A stretch of DNA of 64,000 nt, taken from Echiichthys vipera (Eukaryota > Chordata > Actinopteri > Perciformes > Trachinidae). How positions within the stretch are numbered: position 1 is the first letter of the stretch; each line of letters starts with the position of its first letter. A program made the translations under genes and the position numbers. Below the pieces are notes generated by a model that saw nothing but the letters and a program-made list of their open reading frames with translations, ran no database searches and was not told where the DNA came from. The stretch spans positions 4,811,953 to 4,875,952 of the forward strand of contig OY829657.1 in assembly GCA_963691815.1 (NCBI GenBank), written 5' to 3'. Below, in pieces: positions 1 to 11,140 of the stretch.

Positions 1-539
1 GCAGTTTCTCTCTGCCTATTTCTCCTAAATTGCAAAGGAATTGATTAACAATGAGTTTTTTCCCTCTGATCAAAGTAGCTGAGATCAAGAACATCCATAA
101 AATCAGCCGTGATAAATAGGTATCAGCCAGACACTTCGACCTACCTAAGGCCTCCTCCGTACGCCAAATGATATTCACAAGATTTGGGGAAGAGTTTGTG
201 GTTGAATCAGTTTTCCATTAATGTTGGTGGAAAATAGCAAACAGCTACAACTTGGCATGATATATCTCCTCTTGTTGTATAATATTAATGTCTTATTGTG
301 AATAGTCCTTACTTGAAATAAATCAATAATAAATTAAAAAAGACAAGTGAAAGCTAAAGTTATTCCACCAATCAAAATACCAGAAATATGGGCCTTCTGC
401 CCTGAACTATGGGCTGGCGGTGCTTATTCTGGCTAGCTTTAGCCTGTGCGAGTAGTAGCGTGCGCAACCAAACGTGTTGATTGGTCAACATTAGCGGTTT
501 TTCATTTTTTCCTATATGTCATTTTTCGATCTTTCAGTC
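1..539. other. Unassigned sequence
   Basis: I see no gene, RNA or clear repeat here. The sequence is AT-rich and every frame is interrupted. Confidence 0.5.
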
Positions 540-650
540 ACAGTGAAAACTGGGGACATTTCCGGGGACCGTGGTAGTCGGGGACAGGTCACTGAAAACG
601 GGGGCTTTCTCCGGACACCGGGGATGTCTGGTCACCCTATTGAATAGTGA
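540..650 (-). mobile_element. hAT-like transposon end, fragment
   Basis: Read on the minus strand this begins TAGGGTGACCAGACATCC and continues with GACCTGTCCC and GGAAATGTCCCC blocks. The same blocks in the same order occur at 49676-49765 on the plus strand, so the two are copies of one dispersed element. The AGGGTGACCAGAC start is typical of vertebrate hAT-type ends; that assignment is from memory. No partner inverted repeat was found, so this is a truncated copy. Confidence 0.45.
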
Positions 651-2566
651 CAAAAATGTCCATTTCCAGTTTTCCTCATGTTTATATGATAATGAGATGG
701 GTGCAGAAGCAATCTAAAGTAGGCTACTGTGTGGCTGGCTAGTTTAACTGAAAACAGTGATAGCTAAATGCTACTGTGACATATGAATACTACTCCAATG
801 TTATTGTTTGGTCATGTATTTAGTTGTATTTTAAATTTTTACTGCTTTTTGTCAGTTTTAGAGCTTGAATTATTGCATTGCCTTCATCTAAGCAATAAAA
901 AAGAGAGAGATAGTGATAGAGAAAGAGAGAAAGTAAATATGATAACAGATCTTTAAATAAGGAATATCGATTACCAAAAGAGTGACTTGAATATCTGTTG
1001 CACTGTTTGTATTTTCAAGCACAGTCAAACTGACTTGAGAAACTTGTAGCTTCACGTCTTACCCATACTGTATGCTCATTATTTCAGTCACACCCGTGTT
1101 TTCACATGCTTGAGAGGCAGAAATCTTTTTCTTGGTTGTGTGTGTTGCCTTCAGGTAATGTGCGCTCCGGAATACCAATGAAGTCTATCTCAGTTAAAAA
1201 ACAAAAACTAATAATTGATTGCGGTAAAGCAGATATCTGTATTCCCGCACAGACATCAGGGTATAAAGATCATTCTGAGCAAATACCTGCCTGAGGATAA
1301 GCAGCAGCATCAGCATCAGCAGCAGAACCCGGTGAACATTTGCCGTTGTCTGGGGCTATAACAAAAGCCAGAGTATGGACACAAAGCAAAAAAAGTACAA
1401 GGCATGCTCTGACCATTTACATTTCACTGTTCCTGTGTGGGGGGCACAGTGAAAGCATTATAGACAGGGAAAGTTCAATATGCTCGACAAGGGTCTGTCA
1501 AATTTTTAAAAGCTCCGTTCCTCAGGTCGATTGAGGTCCTCAAAGCTCTTCTAGTTCTCTGTGTGAGGTAAAAATAACAAGCTTCACCCTGCCAACAGTC
1601 TTTCTCACAGGCTCTTATTCTGTTTTAAAAGGTCTATAGGGGAAAAATCACATGGAAACATTTGGAACAATGTTATCTCAGGGTCAGGTTGTGTCTCAAA
1701 GGGGCGTGAGGAGACAAAAAGTACTTGCAACACAGACTGTGGATTGAGTTTGACACTAACATAAAAACTAAAGTTTCATAAACCTGATTCGCAAACTCAT
1801 TATTTCTGAATGTAACACTAGATTAATGTTGTGAAACATTTAAAATTGTACACTTAATTGATATAAATGTATGTGAATCATTAATATTTTCCTCTTTAAC
1901 AACAGACTAAATGTTGAATTTCCCAACACTTGAAATTAGTAAAGTAAATGCTTATTTGGGGTATAATGAGTAGCTTTTTTTATGCCCAATGTAGTTTAAG
2001 TAATTGCGAAGATAGAAGAAAATCTGATGTTGATTATAATTGTCAGAATTTCCCAGTTCTGTATCAAAGGTCTTTCCTAGCCAATAACTATATGCAAATA
2101 TGTATCTGCAATTATAAGAGGTGTAAGTTCACTTAGTCACTCAAACTTCATTAAATACTCCCTCCAGATGTTTCTATCCTGGTAAATTAATAGCTGAACC
2201 CTGGTTTCCCAATGAATGTAGAAAAAGATCCGCAGTGCTGCTTTTACCATCAACATAAATTGCATTTTAATGTCACAGATGAGTGTGCACACAATACATC
2301 ATGACAAATAAAACTGATTAATCTGTGAGAGGGGAGGGATCAGTAAAGGTGATCACGTGGTCATGAGGAGCCCGGGGGCTATCCTCTAACATTTTGAGTA
2401 TTGCACTATTGGATCTCTTTCCGGGATTGAGATGAAAGGTTCGATTCCAGACTTATGAATGTGCAGAGGGGCACTATGACATTTTTGTTAACAAACAAGT
2501 TATGTTTATGTTTGTCACTCCCCAGATGCACTGCACCTCTGACTAGAGTGTACAGCAACTGGTTCA
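651..2566. other. Unassigned sequence with small simple repeats
   Basis: No gene is recognised. There is a GA-rich run at 901-936 and a short (CAGCAT)/(CAG) tract at 1301-1326. Open frames at 1106-1294, 1340-1534 and 1948-2136 are near 60 codons, low in complexity and match nothing I know. Confidence 0.5.
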
Positions 2567-3454
2567 ATTCAGTTCAGTTCAGTTCATTGCACATTACAGT
2601 TTGTAGAATAGCATTTCCATCGTTAGAAGTTGTGGATTCGACCAATAGAACTGCTCTATTCCATCTTGTGTCTTCGTTACCCCATCTGTTGAAGTTCCGT
2701 ACTGATCCAATACTAAAAGGTGGAGCTAGAAACATTTGAGTCCATTGATTGGTTCAGATTTTCCTCGGTATCAATGGTGAGGAGCCAACACAGCAAGAGC
2801 TGGATGTGGCTAACCTGAGTTGTCAGATGGCTTTTTTCTCCACAGAAGCATCTGAGAAGGACTCGCTGTAAACTGATTGGAAAAGGGCAGGCACTTCCAG
2901 AATATACCTGGCAGACGATTTGAATCTGTTTATCAAACTCTTGCTACTACTGCAGCACTCTGCTCCCTTCTCAATTGCCTCCTCAAAGTAGATCGGTCGC
3001 CTCACTTTCGATCTGACTTGAATTAACTTGCATTACTTGGAGCCTGACAAGATGGATTTTTGTGTGACATTTGAACCTCCGACTCTTGCGTGACCTTGTG
3101 TTATCGTAAGAATTCAATTGCTGTGCAAGGTAAGGATGTAGCAGAGAGGATTTCAAATGTTTCTCAGTGCAGGTTGTCAACGGCTTCAATAGCACATCCA
3201 AGCAATGCAGGAGGAAATGTATAAACTCAAAACAACACGCTACATCCATGGTTTACATGGCTCTTATCATGCAACAACAACTGTGGGTATTTTTAGACAC
3301 AGTCTAAAAGAGTGTTTATGTTTTTCACAATATGCATTACATAATTTTTCATTACATTAGGGTACAAACCAGAATAGCAAGTTATTAAATAATCATGGTA
3401 GCTTCAAATAAGCCAATCTATATAGTGCTACATGTAAGTGTTTTTTTTTTGTTT
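2567..3454. other. Unassigned sequence
   Basis: This begins with a short (TTCAG)n tract at about 2567-2587. The rest shows no convincing exon or repeat; open frames on both strands here are short and unsupported. Confidence 0.5.
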
Positions 3455-3727
3455 CTAATTATCTTCTAAGCCAAGGTGCAGTTGAAAGAGATGGGTTTTT
3501 AGCCTGCGGCGGAAGATGTGTAGATTTTCTGCCTTTTGAAAGTCGATGGGGAGCTCGTTCCACCATTTGGGAGCCTGGACGGCAAACAGCTCTGACTTAG
3601 TCGAGTGTCTCTGTGTTCCTCTCAGTGAGGGAGCGGCAGATGCAGAGCGGAGTAGGCGGGCTGGGGTATAATTTAAGTTATTACTCACTGTGTACATATA
3701 GACATTTAATAAATAGCATGCTTTCAC
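3455..3727 (-). pseudogene. LINE reverse transcriptase, C-terminal remnant
   Basis: This 90-codon open frame encodes the tail end of a non-LTR retrotransposon ORF2 protein. The recognisable block is APKWWNELPIDFQKA followed by IFRRRLKTHLFQLHL. That is the usual W-N-x-L-P ... F-R-x-L-K-T-x-L-F pattern after the reverse-transcriptase thumb in L2/CR1-like elements. The catalytic part is absent, so the copy is 5' truncated and cannot move. A poly-A-like run (3441-3450 on the plus strand) lies just past its 3' end. Homology to the LINE family is confident; the exact clade is inference. Confidence 0.7.
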
Positions 3728-4240
3728 ATTATTATCAATTTAACACAGATGGCATAATTAAAGGATGTTGCAGATAAGCTCCAGGTTAAAACTAAGTAAG
3801 ATGAGAGGGGGATCAGCCCCTGCAGAGTAGGGAGTGTTCTTTCTACAGGAACTGGCATTTCATTGGAGGAACCGTGTGACCAGGAGGCGGAGGATTCAAC
3901 TTGTGAACGAATGAGAGCCAGTCTGGGAGTGATTGACATCCCAAAGCTTGAACCAGCGACTGCCTCTGCAGCATTCTGAGCCAATCACAACAACACAATG
4001 AACGTTGTTGCTGTATACATTTTTTGTGAGAGGAGGGGCTCGGGGCTCTTTCTGGCTCATTGATTGAAGATAACAGCTTGGCTGAACGCCAGGATGACTT
4101 CGATTTCTGACCCCAGAGAGATCCCTTGGCCAAGAAGAATATTCTGGTGGAAATGCAAAAACAGACCTAGTGTTCAGGTACAGTACATGTCTGTATGGGT
4201 TATGTATGGTTCTATACTAAGGTATTTGATGGAAGCATGG
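3728..4240. other. Unassigned sequence
   Basis: Overlapping minus-strand open frames (3724-3984 and 3843-4133) match no family I recognise, and they overlap each other in different frames. I treat them as chance. Confidence 0.45.
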
Positions 4241-4257
4241 ACACACACACACACACA
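4241..4257. repeat. (AC)n microsatellite
   Basis: About eight AC dinucleotides in a row. Confidence 0.9.
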
Positions 4258-4391
4258 GCCCTGACTTCCTGTCAGGCAGACCTCCCGGTGGTGAGGGTCA
4301 CTGTAATCTCTGTACATACATGACTGTGCAGCAACTTTTTACTCCAACACCATCGGGAAAGGGAAGTTTGGGGTCCCCTGCTGGAGCTGCT

Positions 4392-4439
4392 GCCCCCGCG
4401 ACCCCGACCCCGGATAAGAGGTTGAAGATGAGATGAGAT
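4392..4439 (+). mobile_element. SINE family 1, 3' end fragment
   Basis: The CCCCGCGACCCCGACCCC block, then GGATAAG and GGTTGAAGATGAGATGAGAT, match the 3' end of the full SINE copies at 22700 and 60970. Only the tail is present, immediately upstream of a LINE remnant. Confidence 0.65.
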
Positions 4440-4442
4440 CAC

Positions 4443-4754
4443 CAGGTTTGCTGGTGACACAGCTGTGATAGGCAAGATAACAATTAAAAGGCCTACCTGA
4501 AAGAAGTAGATGACCTGAGTGGCTGGTGCCAACAACCTACTTATGAATGTCATCAAGACTAAGGAGATGATAGTGAACTTGGGGAAGTAGCAGGGAGGAA
4601 CTTCATATCTTCAGTGGAGCGGACGGACAACTTCAACTACCTCAATGTCCACATCACTGAGGCCCTAACCTTGGCATTTCATACTGACTCCGTGCTGAGA
4701 CACGGAATGCTGAGACTGTTTCACCTTAGATGCCTGAGAAAATTCTGGGTATGA
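4443..4754 (+). pseudogene. LINE reverse transcriptase, palm/thumb remnant
   Basis: Three plus-strand segments in different frames give consecutive parts of a non-LTR reverse transcriptase. First comes FAGDTAVIGK (4446 on), which matches the F/Y-A-D-D active-site box. Next is NNLLMNVIKTKEMIVNLGK, matching the following conserved N-x-x-K-T-K-x-M block. Last is DNFNYLNVHITE ... HTDSVLRH ... RLFHLRCLRKF. Stop codons and frameshifts separate them. The active-site box has Gly in place of its first Asp, so catalysis would be lost even without the other breaks. It probably represents an L2/CR1-like element; the clade is inference. Confidence 0.75.
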
Positions 4755-5818
4755 AAGCCTAACACTGCCAATCATAGACATATTTATTATTAAAGGCCAA
4801 TGACAAATACACCCCTGCAGAAACAGCAACATCCAATTATCTGATGTTTACTTGTTTGACCTTCAGAGCTGGGGAGAAAACAGCAACACAGAATTCAACT
4901 ACTTCCAAATCGAGGTAATGACAATACGTGGAATACAAGGGTCTTGCATTCCAGGTTGATCTTCATGTTATTTACTACTCTAGAACTCCCAGTGCAGCTT
5001 TATTTGATGCAGCCAACTTTGCTGCAGTGCTAATGCTGCTAGTAGCGAAGTGCTTCATTTCAAAGCACAGATTATGAATCTTTCTTTCATCCCATAGTCC
5101 CTGAAATAAATATTGACTGAACATATTTTTCACAAGCCATATTGGCAGTGAACATTCTGACAGACGTATAAGGAGAACATTGACTTCCCTCTCTTAGCAA
5201 TACACTTTTTCTAGATCTGGCTACATTGCCGAACCCCCTAGCAAACTATTTTGTTGCACAACTTAAAGCAATGTAAATACCCAATATTAGTAAAATAATG
5301 CTAAAATGACCCTTCATCCACCCACACAACATTTACTACACATCCAAAAGACCCACCCACAAAGGAGAAATAAAGTGAATACCTTGTCATACCTTTGTCA
5401 TGTGCTACAGAGCACCTAGCGAGGTCAGTGCAGGTCAGTTCAAGAGAGATTTTGACTTTGAGCGTCCCTTGCCCTGCTTGGCACACTGCAGACACAGATA
5501 TTGCAACACACCCCTTACACAATAATGGAGAGGAGGAGCCACGTAAATGAGATACAATCATGGATGTATGAACAGAACTGGATACAGTTCAAAGCGTAGC
5601 CCCGTTGATTATGGATTATGGAAGTTGCTCAACTGCGCATGAAGCCAAAAAAGTTGAACTACTGCGCCTAAAACTAGCCAAGTGATCGGAACTGTTTCCT
5701 TATTGTGAGCAGGCGCACTAGAGACTTCCTTCGGCTGAGGCAGCTCATTCCAGTTTAGTGCTTTGGCTAACTTGAATGGTGATTAAATTATGAAATTGTT
5801 ATCGGGCTGATTCGATCT
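4755..5818. other. Unassigned sequence
   Basis: No gene recognised. The region is unique-looking and AT-rich, with one 86-codon minus-strand open frame (5301-5561) that has no recognisable motif. Confidence 0.5.
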
Positions 5819-5931
5819 AATTCAATTCAATTCAAATCAATTCAATTTTATTTACAGTGCCAATTCATAACTACAGTTATTTCAGGACACTTTACATAGG
5901 GAGTAGGTAAAGACCACTCTATGACTGAAGT
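5819..5931 (-). mobile_element. (GAATT)n-tailed retroposon 3' end, copy A
   Basis: On the minus strand it reads CTTTACCTACT, AAAGTGTCCTGA, a degraded TTATGA stretch, GGCACTGTAAATAAAATTG and a (GAATT)-rich tail. The same 3' end recurs at 24326-24760, 26541-26762, 52705-53040, 56101-56663 and 58806-59284. The shape (GTGTCYTGAGATAAC ... GGCACTRTAAATAAAATTG plus a short tandem tail) is that of an L2-type LINE 3' end or a SINE using it. This copy is strongly 5' truncated. Confidence 0.7.
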
Positions 5932-6192
5932 GTAGTATTATTTTCCTTAAGGAAAGCCTACTTCTTAAGGTTTATTACAAAAACAACAGCCAAGAATGTA
6001 GATGTAGATGTAAATCGCAGTCATCCCAGGCCTACTGTCCAATGGTACTGCAACCAATGAGAACCAGAAAAGAGCCCAGGGCACAACACACACACACAGT
6101 GTTTATACAGCAGTAAAGTTCACTGGTTAATTGTGATTGGTTGATAATACTGTTGGGACAGTCCTGAGTTTAAACTTAGGACCGTGCATCCC

Positions 6193-6233
6193 ACTCACAC
6201 ACACTCACACACACTCATATGTACACTCACACA
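6193..6233. repeat. (AC)n-rich microsatellite
   Basis: Imperfect CTCACAC and ACAC repeats. Confidence 0.8.
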
Positions 6234-6296
6234 ATAATTTCCCTCTGGATAAAAAAAACTTCTTGAATCTCTTGAATCTTGAATCTACTCGCACAC
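6234..6296 (+). mobile_element. LINE/SINE 3' tail fragment
   Basis: AATTTCCCTCTGGATAAAAA followed by repeated CTTGAATCT units resembles a retroposon 3' end with a tandem tail. A related tail in the opposite orientation is at 51518-51620. Confidence 0.5.
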
Positions 6297-6560
6297 TCAC
6301 TCACACACTCTCCTATGTACACTGTTCGTGCAGAGGCAAGCTCTCGCCTTTTCCTCACGCAATTTATCCAATCAGCTGCACATTTCTGAAAATAGAAAAA
6401 CCTCCCTGCTCGGGTTACACTATCTTTCCCCTGTTTATCTGCTCTCACTTTTCTTCTATATCACATTTTAACTCCCAATGCTGATGTATTTCTGCCTCTT
6501 TTAACCTGAGGGTGGTTGCAACATTCCTTCATTACATATCAGCTCTGTGAAAACATGCTG

Positions 6561-6698
6561 TATGTGCACAGTAAGCAATAATACACTTTAATTAGATTGT
6601 GAGAAAAATAAACACTTAGTGTATAAAGTCATATGTTCAAAGTGAGCAATTATAATCTTTAATTATACTGTGAGAAAAATAAACACTTGATGTATAAA
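6561..6698. repeat. Two-copy tandem duplication, period 71 bp
   Basis: The first unit starts TATGTGCACAGTAAGCAATA and the second (6632) TATGTTCAAAGTGAGCAATT. Both end with GTGAGAAAAATAAACACTT and GTATAAA. They differ at scattered positions, so the duplication is not recent. Confidence 0.8.
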
Positions 6699-6956
6699 CA
6701 AGCTCCTCAGATCACATTCTGCTGAAAGCATTTTGCAGGGGTTGTGACCCTCTAAATAAATGTATCCATGGAGATGCCTCCTTCACCACTTAAGTTAATG
6801 TGAGAATGTTTTTTCTGGCTTGAGGGCATCATGTAATGGACCTAATAGTTAAAATTACTAATTTGGCCACTATGTAAAATTGGCTTCAAAGCCTGATGCA
6901 CTTCCTGGGGATCTGGATACAATGCATTAGTAAGTATTAGTACTATTAGTATTATG

Positions 6957-7121
6957 ATTAGGACGGCTTAGATGTTGAAAGGAAAGGAAAATGGGAGAGA
7001 GAGGGGGGCGACATGCAGCCAAGGGCCACAGGTTGAAGTTGAACCTGCTGCTGCTGCGTCGAGGACTTTTAGCCTCTGAATATGAGACCTGATCCAACCA
7101 CTGAGCCACTGATCCCACCAA
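6957..7121 (-). mobile_element. SINE family 2, tRNA-headed
   Basis: On the minus strand it begins with GTGGCTCAGTGGTTGGA, an A-box-like start. Then come GGCTAAAAGTCCTCGACGCA, a degenerate B-box region, GGCCCTTGGCTGCATGTC and a CT-rich stretch. The same order appears at 38285-38478 (minus) and 54041-54195 (plus). Confidence 0.65.
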
Positions 7122-7196
7122 TGTGATTTTGAAACACCTAGTCATTCGCTTGAGTTCACGGTCTCTATGCTGAGATAGGCTAGCCAGGTCCTTACT

Positions 7197-7757
7197 CCTA
7201 GTCTCGTTAAAACCATCCTGAACTCACGAGCTCCATTGTATTTCACTCGCAGATCAGTCTGTTAAGGTGCGGCGGAGAAAATGTGTTAGCAAAATGACCG
7301 AACTAATCAGCGTTGGTATTGAGCAGGCTTTGAGGCAGATTTAAGTGTGACGAAACGAAAAGTGACTGTTTAGTGTTAACGGCATGGAGGCTTCTGCGGA
7401 TGAGATGAACGCAGCTATCGAGGAAGCCGCCCGCTAACACTTTTTTCTCTTGGATCCTTCTGTTGAATATGGACCGGGCTCCTGAAATTGTGCCTTTTAT
7501 CCGTAAATTCACGTTACACAAACAGCAAATATCCTTTACCCACATGTTGTTTACTTTCTGAGCTTTGCCTCGATGCTGTTAGCATGTGATACGCTTTGTT
7601 GATCTGATTGGTTGATTTGGCCCATATGTTGGTGATAGACAGATGGTTTATCCAATCAGCAAACAGTACTTTGGCCCCTTCCCAAAAGATCTCCGAGAGT
7701 TCCCAGATGGATATGCTGAGCAAATGCAAATCAATCCATCTGGCAGAGTCAGTGTAC
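7197..7757 (+). mobile_element. Recurring ~560-bp element, copy 1
   Basis: This is the most complete copy of an element found five times here (others at 31120, 49936, 54231 and 56251). The left end resembles TAGCCTCGCAAGACCATCC and the body contains ACTCGCAGATCAGTCTG. A start codon at 7384 opens MEASADEMNAAIEEAAR and then stops. A second frame reads ILLLNMDRAPEIVPF onward to MLFTF. The right end has CCAGATGGATAT ... AATCCATCTGG, which can fold as a hairpin. I see no strong terminal inverted repeat. It is non-autonomous as far as can be seen, and I cannot name the superfamily. Confidence 0.75.
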
Positions 7758-9041
7758 CTCACTCCAGCTCTGTACTAAATGCAAGTAGATGAGATTGATA
7801 TTGCTATTCTCAGAGAAAGTACAGTATATGGCACAGAGGGTAAATATTAAATCAGAACTACAGCATAAAACAACAAATTCATTAAACAATAAAGTCTCTG
7901 CAGGTGAGAACTAACAGGAAATAGTATTGGCACATTGATTCTACAGGAAGCGAAATAATAACAACTGTTGATGTTTCACTGAGTGTCATCAGAGCTAGTC
8001 AGTCATAGCAAGCGGAGGAGTGGGGGGGCTTCACATCAAATACCCTTGAATGGTGTATTACAGCGAGAGCTCTGACGTTGGCTTGTTTGAAGAAGTCTGG
8101 AAAAAGGTTTCGCAAACGTTGCATCACATCTGTCTGTGTGAAGTAATGCGCGCATATACAGGTACGCGCACACACACACACACACCCCACCATGCTGTAA
8201 ACGCAAATTCTCAGATTGACTCTCCCTCACTCCCTGTCTGATCATAGTTCACAGAGCCCTAAAAGAGCTGCCATGATTTTTTCTACCTCACATCATTACT
8301 AAGCTTTTGTTCTGACTCAGTGTCGTTGCCCCAATCGGTGTATATACTGCATACACCGTTCTTTTCCTTAATTTTACTATTTGTTAGGTGTGTAGTACTG
8401 ATTTTTTTACGGATGCACACAGACTCTCTCCTATATAAGCAGGTTTCATTGTGAGATACCGCAAAGACATGTATACCAGATAGGTTTACATTGTAAACAG
8501 TACATAATAACATAGAAATATGACACAAAATGATGGAGTCAAGGTTTTGGTAAGCTAATGAGAAAGTTAGCATTGCCCTGGTTGGACTTTGGACCAGATC
8601 CATGGTGAAATTAATGTTTATGATGATTACTTACACGTTTTATCTTCAGCAAGATGATCTTCACCAATGAACATCAATCCGCAGAAGTAAAAAGCTAACA
8701 TTAGGCTATAAACAAACTACACCACCAACTAACTTCCAACTGATTTAGCCTATTGGGCGTGATGACGTTTGTCTCATTTAACCGCTTGTTAGCAACCACC
8801 TTTTTAAAGACACATACAAGCTAAGAAAATTCAAGAATTGGGCTTTTATGTGCATATTTTATGTTGAACTAAATCTTATGCTCGAGCTAACCTCATACCA
8901 TATTTAAGGCACTTAACCAAAAAAAACCACTGAGTTCGAGAAGAGGGAACCAAAAGTGCAAAAGGGGTAATTCAGTTCTGAATTTTAGGGCTCATTCAAT
9001 CAGTGCTCTATCAGAATGACAAACTGCTGTAAACTGTAAAA
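7758..9041. other. Unassigned sequence with a short (AC)n tract
   Basis: An (AC)n tract lies at 8168-8186. The 106-codon minus-strand frame at 8283-8603 has no recognisable domain and I regard it as chance. The stretch near 8745-8830 (GTGATGACGTTTGTC, AACCGCTTGTTAGCAACC) looks like a dispersed fish repeat but I cannot bound it. Confidence 0.45.
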
Positions 9042-9237
9042 CTGTTTTCACACTGCTGTGTGGAAACCACCCTGTCAACCGCCTCCGTCCAAAAGCATTT
9101 CTCAAGAAAAGAAAAGCATTTTTAAAAGTGCCGTAAAATCTCCTGTGCTCAATCACTTGGGTCCCATACCATTGCCACCTGCCCCCTAAAGGAAATGACT
9201 GGAGGAGGCAAGTCGTCGCGTAGCGGTGTGAAAACAG
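9042..9237. mobile_element. Short inverted-repeat element (MITE-like)
   Basis: The left end CTGTTTTCACACTGCT is matched 15 of 16 by the reverse complement of the right end (9222-9237). The 196-bp interval has no coding frame, as expected of a non-autonomous DNA transposon. No clear target-site duplication was found. Confidence 0.6.
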
Positions 9238-9841
9238 CTTAAGTCGACCAACCCAAACATACTACAAAGTAACAGCTTTGATGGAAATGTCAATCAAACA
9301 CAGCCCATAGCTACACTCCCACACAGCCCAGAGAGGAGGTCTCATTAGTCAAATAAGTGAAAAAGGTTGTGTGGGTGAGCCAAAGGTGGATAGGAGCTTT
9401 AAATTTAATACATTCACTGTCAAACAAAAACAATATTTTGTACCAATTTTACCATGTTTGCACCAAATATTTGCTAAAACAGACTACAACTGTAAAGATC
9501 TTAGTATTGCTGTACTGCCCACACTTTGACATGAAGGTGCACAAGCAGCCCTTTATAGTGTTTTTATAATTAAAGCTGAGTGGCTCTGCTACTAATGTGA
9601 ATGATCACAGCTTTAATTTAAGAAATCACTGTGACCACAGCCAAGTGCTGAACAATTTGAGCAAAATATCCGTGCAATAAATAAAAGTCAAGGTCTGTAA
9701 TTTGTTCTATATGAATCAAATTAGGTTAAACAAAGTAATCAAATAATTATATATTTTACCCAAACCACAATTTTCCTATACCTAATCAAGTTGTTTTGTT
9801 TCCTCAACATAAGCACGTAGCAATGTCACAATATGAGGGCA
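9238..9841. other. Unassigned sequence
   Basis: AT-rich with no recognisable gene or repeat. Confidence 0.5.
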
Positions 9842-10140
9842 CTAATGCAGTAATCTGAACACCATAGATATCATAGCTTCACCAATTCTTACACAAATAA
9901 AACTATGACATTCAAAGGAGGTTAGCCCGGGGGCAGAGGTGGTCAGCGAGTCGAGGGCATACTCTATCCATGGAAGGTGTTTAGCCCAGGAGGATGGATT
10001 CAGAGCTGCAACACAACGGAGAACCGCACCCAGGTCCTGATAGGTTCTCTCTGTCAGGCCGTTGGATTGAGGAAAGTACCCAGAGAACGGACTCACTGAC
10101 ACACCTAGGGTGGTACAGAAAGCTTTCCAGACACGGGAAA
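9842..10140 (-). pseudogene. Ty3/gypsy integrase, C-terminal part
   Basis: This is the downstream half of a retrotransposon integrase core. The minus-strand frame contains RVWKAFCTTLGVSVSPFSGY, then PQSNGLTERTYQDLGAVLRC and WAKHLPWIEYALDSLT. The Glu in SNGLTER is the expected third acidic residue of the D,D-35-E core (family knowledge). The frame degenerates after LTSFEC. It continues the fragment at 10484-10680, from which it is separated by a ~340-bp insertion. No LTRs were seen near it, so this is an isolated pol remnant. Confidence 0.85.
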
Positions 10141-10483
10141 TTGTTTGAACATGTAGGTGTTTTCATCTGCTAGGCTCTAGGCCTGCCACACCTCCACCAG
10201 TGCCCTTTACGCTAGCTGCGGGGTCATCAGCTGGAGACCACCATTCACCGATGTTTTGCCCCTTAACCCAGAACATCTCCTGGTGGTGGGGCATTGAACA
10301 GGGACGTCTCCCAGTCACCCCCCGCAGCTAGCTTTCCTCAGGAGTTGCTCACTCCCCACACCTTGTCCCACCTCCTCAGCCAAAGCCAGAAGCTTGCCTT
10401 CTCTGCCTCCTCAGCCAGCTCTTTGGTGGTTTTGTGTAGCCCCTTACCCCTCAGCCCTAGATCTTTCAGTAGGCGAGTTGTTG
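10141..10483. mobile_element. Insertion splitting the integrase remnant
   Basis: The integrase runs in from the high-coordinate side to PQFVS, then gives unrelated sequence, then resumes at SRVWKAFC. The inserted ~340 bp holds an internal inverted repeat: GCTAGCTGCGGGG at 10211-10223 pairs with CCCCGCAGCTAGC near 10320-10332, with about 95 bp between the arms. A minus-strand frame through it reads LLKDLGLRGKGL, KELAEEAEKASFWLWLRR and on. I do not recognise the family. A TTTC-like short overlap at the junctions may be the duplication. Confidence 0.55.
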
Positions 10484-10680
10484 AAACAAACTGTGGGCCT
10501 CGAAGTATTCCATAGAGATGGAAAACATGTTGGACTAAAAGGGTCCAATGTCTCACTGGCAGTTGTTAATTTTGGTAATGTTACATAGTCGACCGATTTA
10601 AAGAACCTGTTCACGATGGTAAGTACTGTAACATTACCTTCTGATTGAGGCAGACCATTGACAAAATCCAGTGACGATTC
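10484..10680 (-). pseudogene. Ty3/gypsy integrase, N-side part
   Basis: The minus-strand translation gives LDFVNGLPQSEGN, VLTIVNRFFKSVDYVTLPKL and SASET-like residues. It then shifts frame to LLVQHVFHLYGIL and RGPQFVS. This is the first half of a Ty3/gypsy integrase core. Between HLYGI and GPQFVS the usual segment that carries the second catalytic Asp is missing, so there is an in-gene deletion as well as a frameshift. The remaining half lies at 9842-10140. Confidence 0.85.
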
Positions 10681-10845
10681 TTTGTCACAGCCACGGGTAC
10701 ATATTATCATGCAGTAAGAGATGCAATCCGCAAAGGTTGTAGCTGCACTCAAGTCATTGCTCAATATGTTTGTGAAGTTTCAGAGCTTTTTGCCCACTCA
10801 AACCATCAAGGAAGGCTTTTGTAGTCTTTCAGATGAAAGAAGATC

Positions 10846-10925
10846 TCCGGCTCTGTGACACAGTGGTAGAGTGGAGGCGGCGCGTCAGTCTTGTAATTCG
10901 GCGTGCGAGGTTCGTCTCCCATGCA
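10846..10925 (+). mobile_element. tRNA-like SINE head fragment
   Basis: ACACAGTGGTAGAGTGG resembles a pol III A box and GAGGTTCGTCTCCC a B box, about 40 bp apart. There is no closing acceptor stem, so this is a SINE head and not a tRNA gene. Confidence 0.4.
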
Positions 10926-11140
10926 ATGTGCCTTAATGTGTTACTTAAATTCCTATCCTTATGTCACATGGAAAACATATTCACTAAAGGTTACAGAGTT
11001 ATGTCCAGTGTGGTGTGTTACACCTTTGCATTCCATGAAATGTAAAATAAAGCAGGTTGGACGTTTTTGCATTTGTAAATCATCATCACAGAATTTATCA
11101 TTAATGGCAATTAATTCTGCATTTGACATAGTTATTTTTA

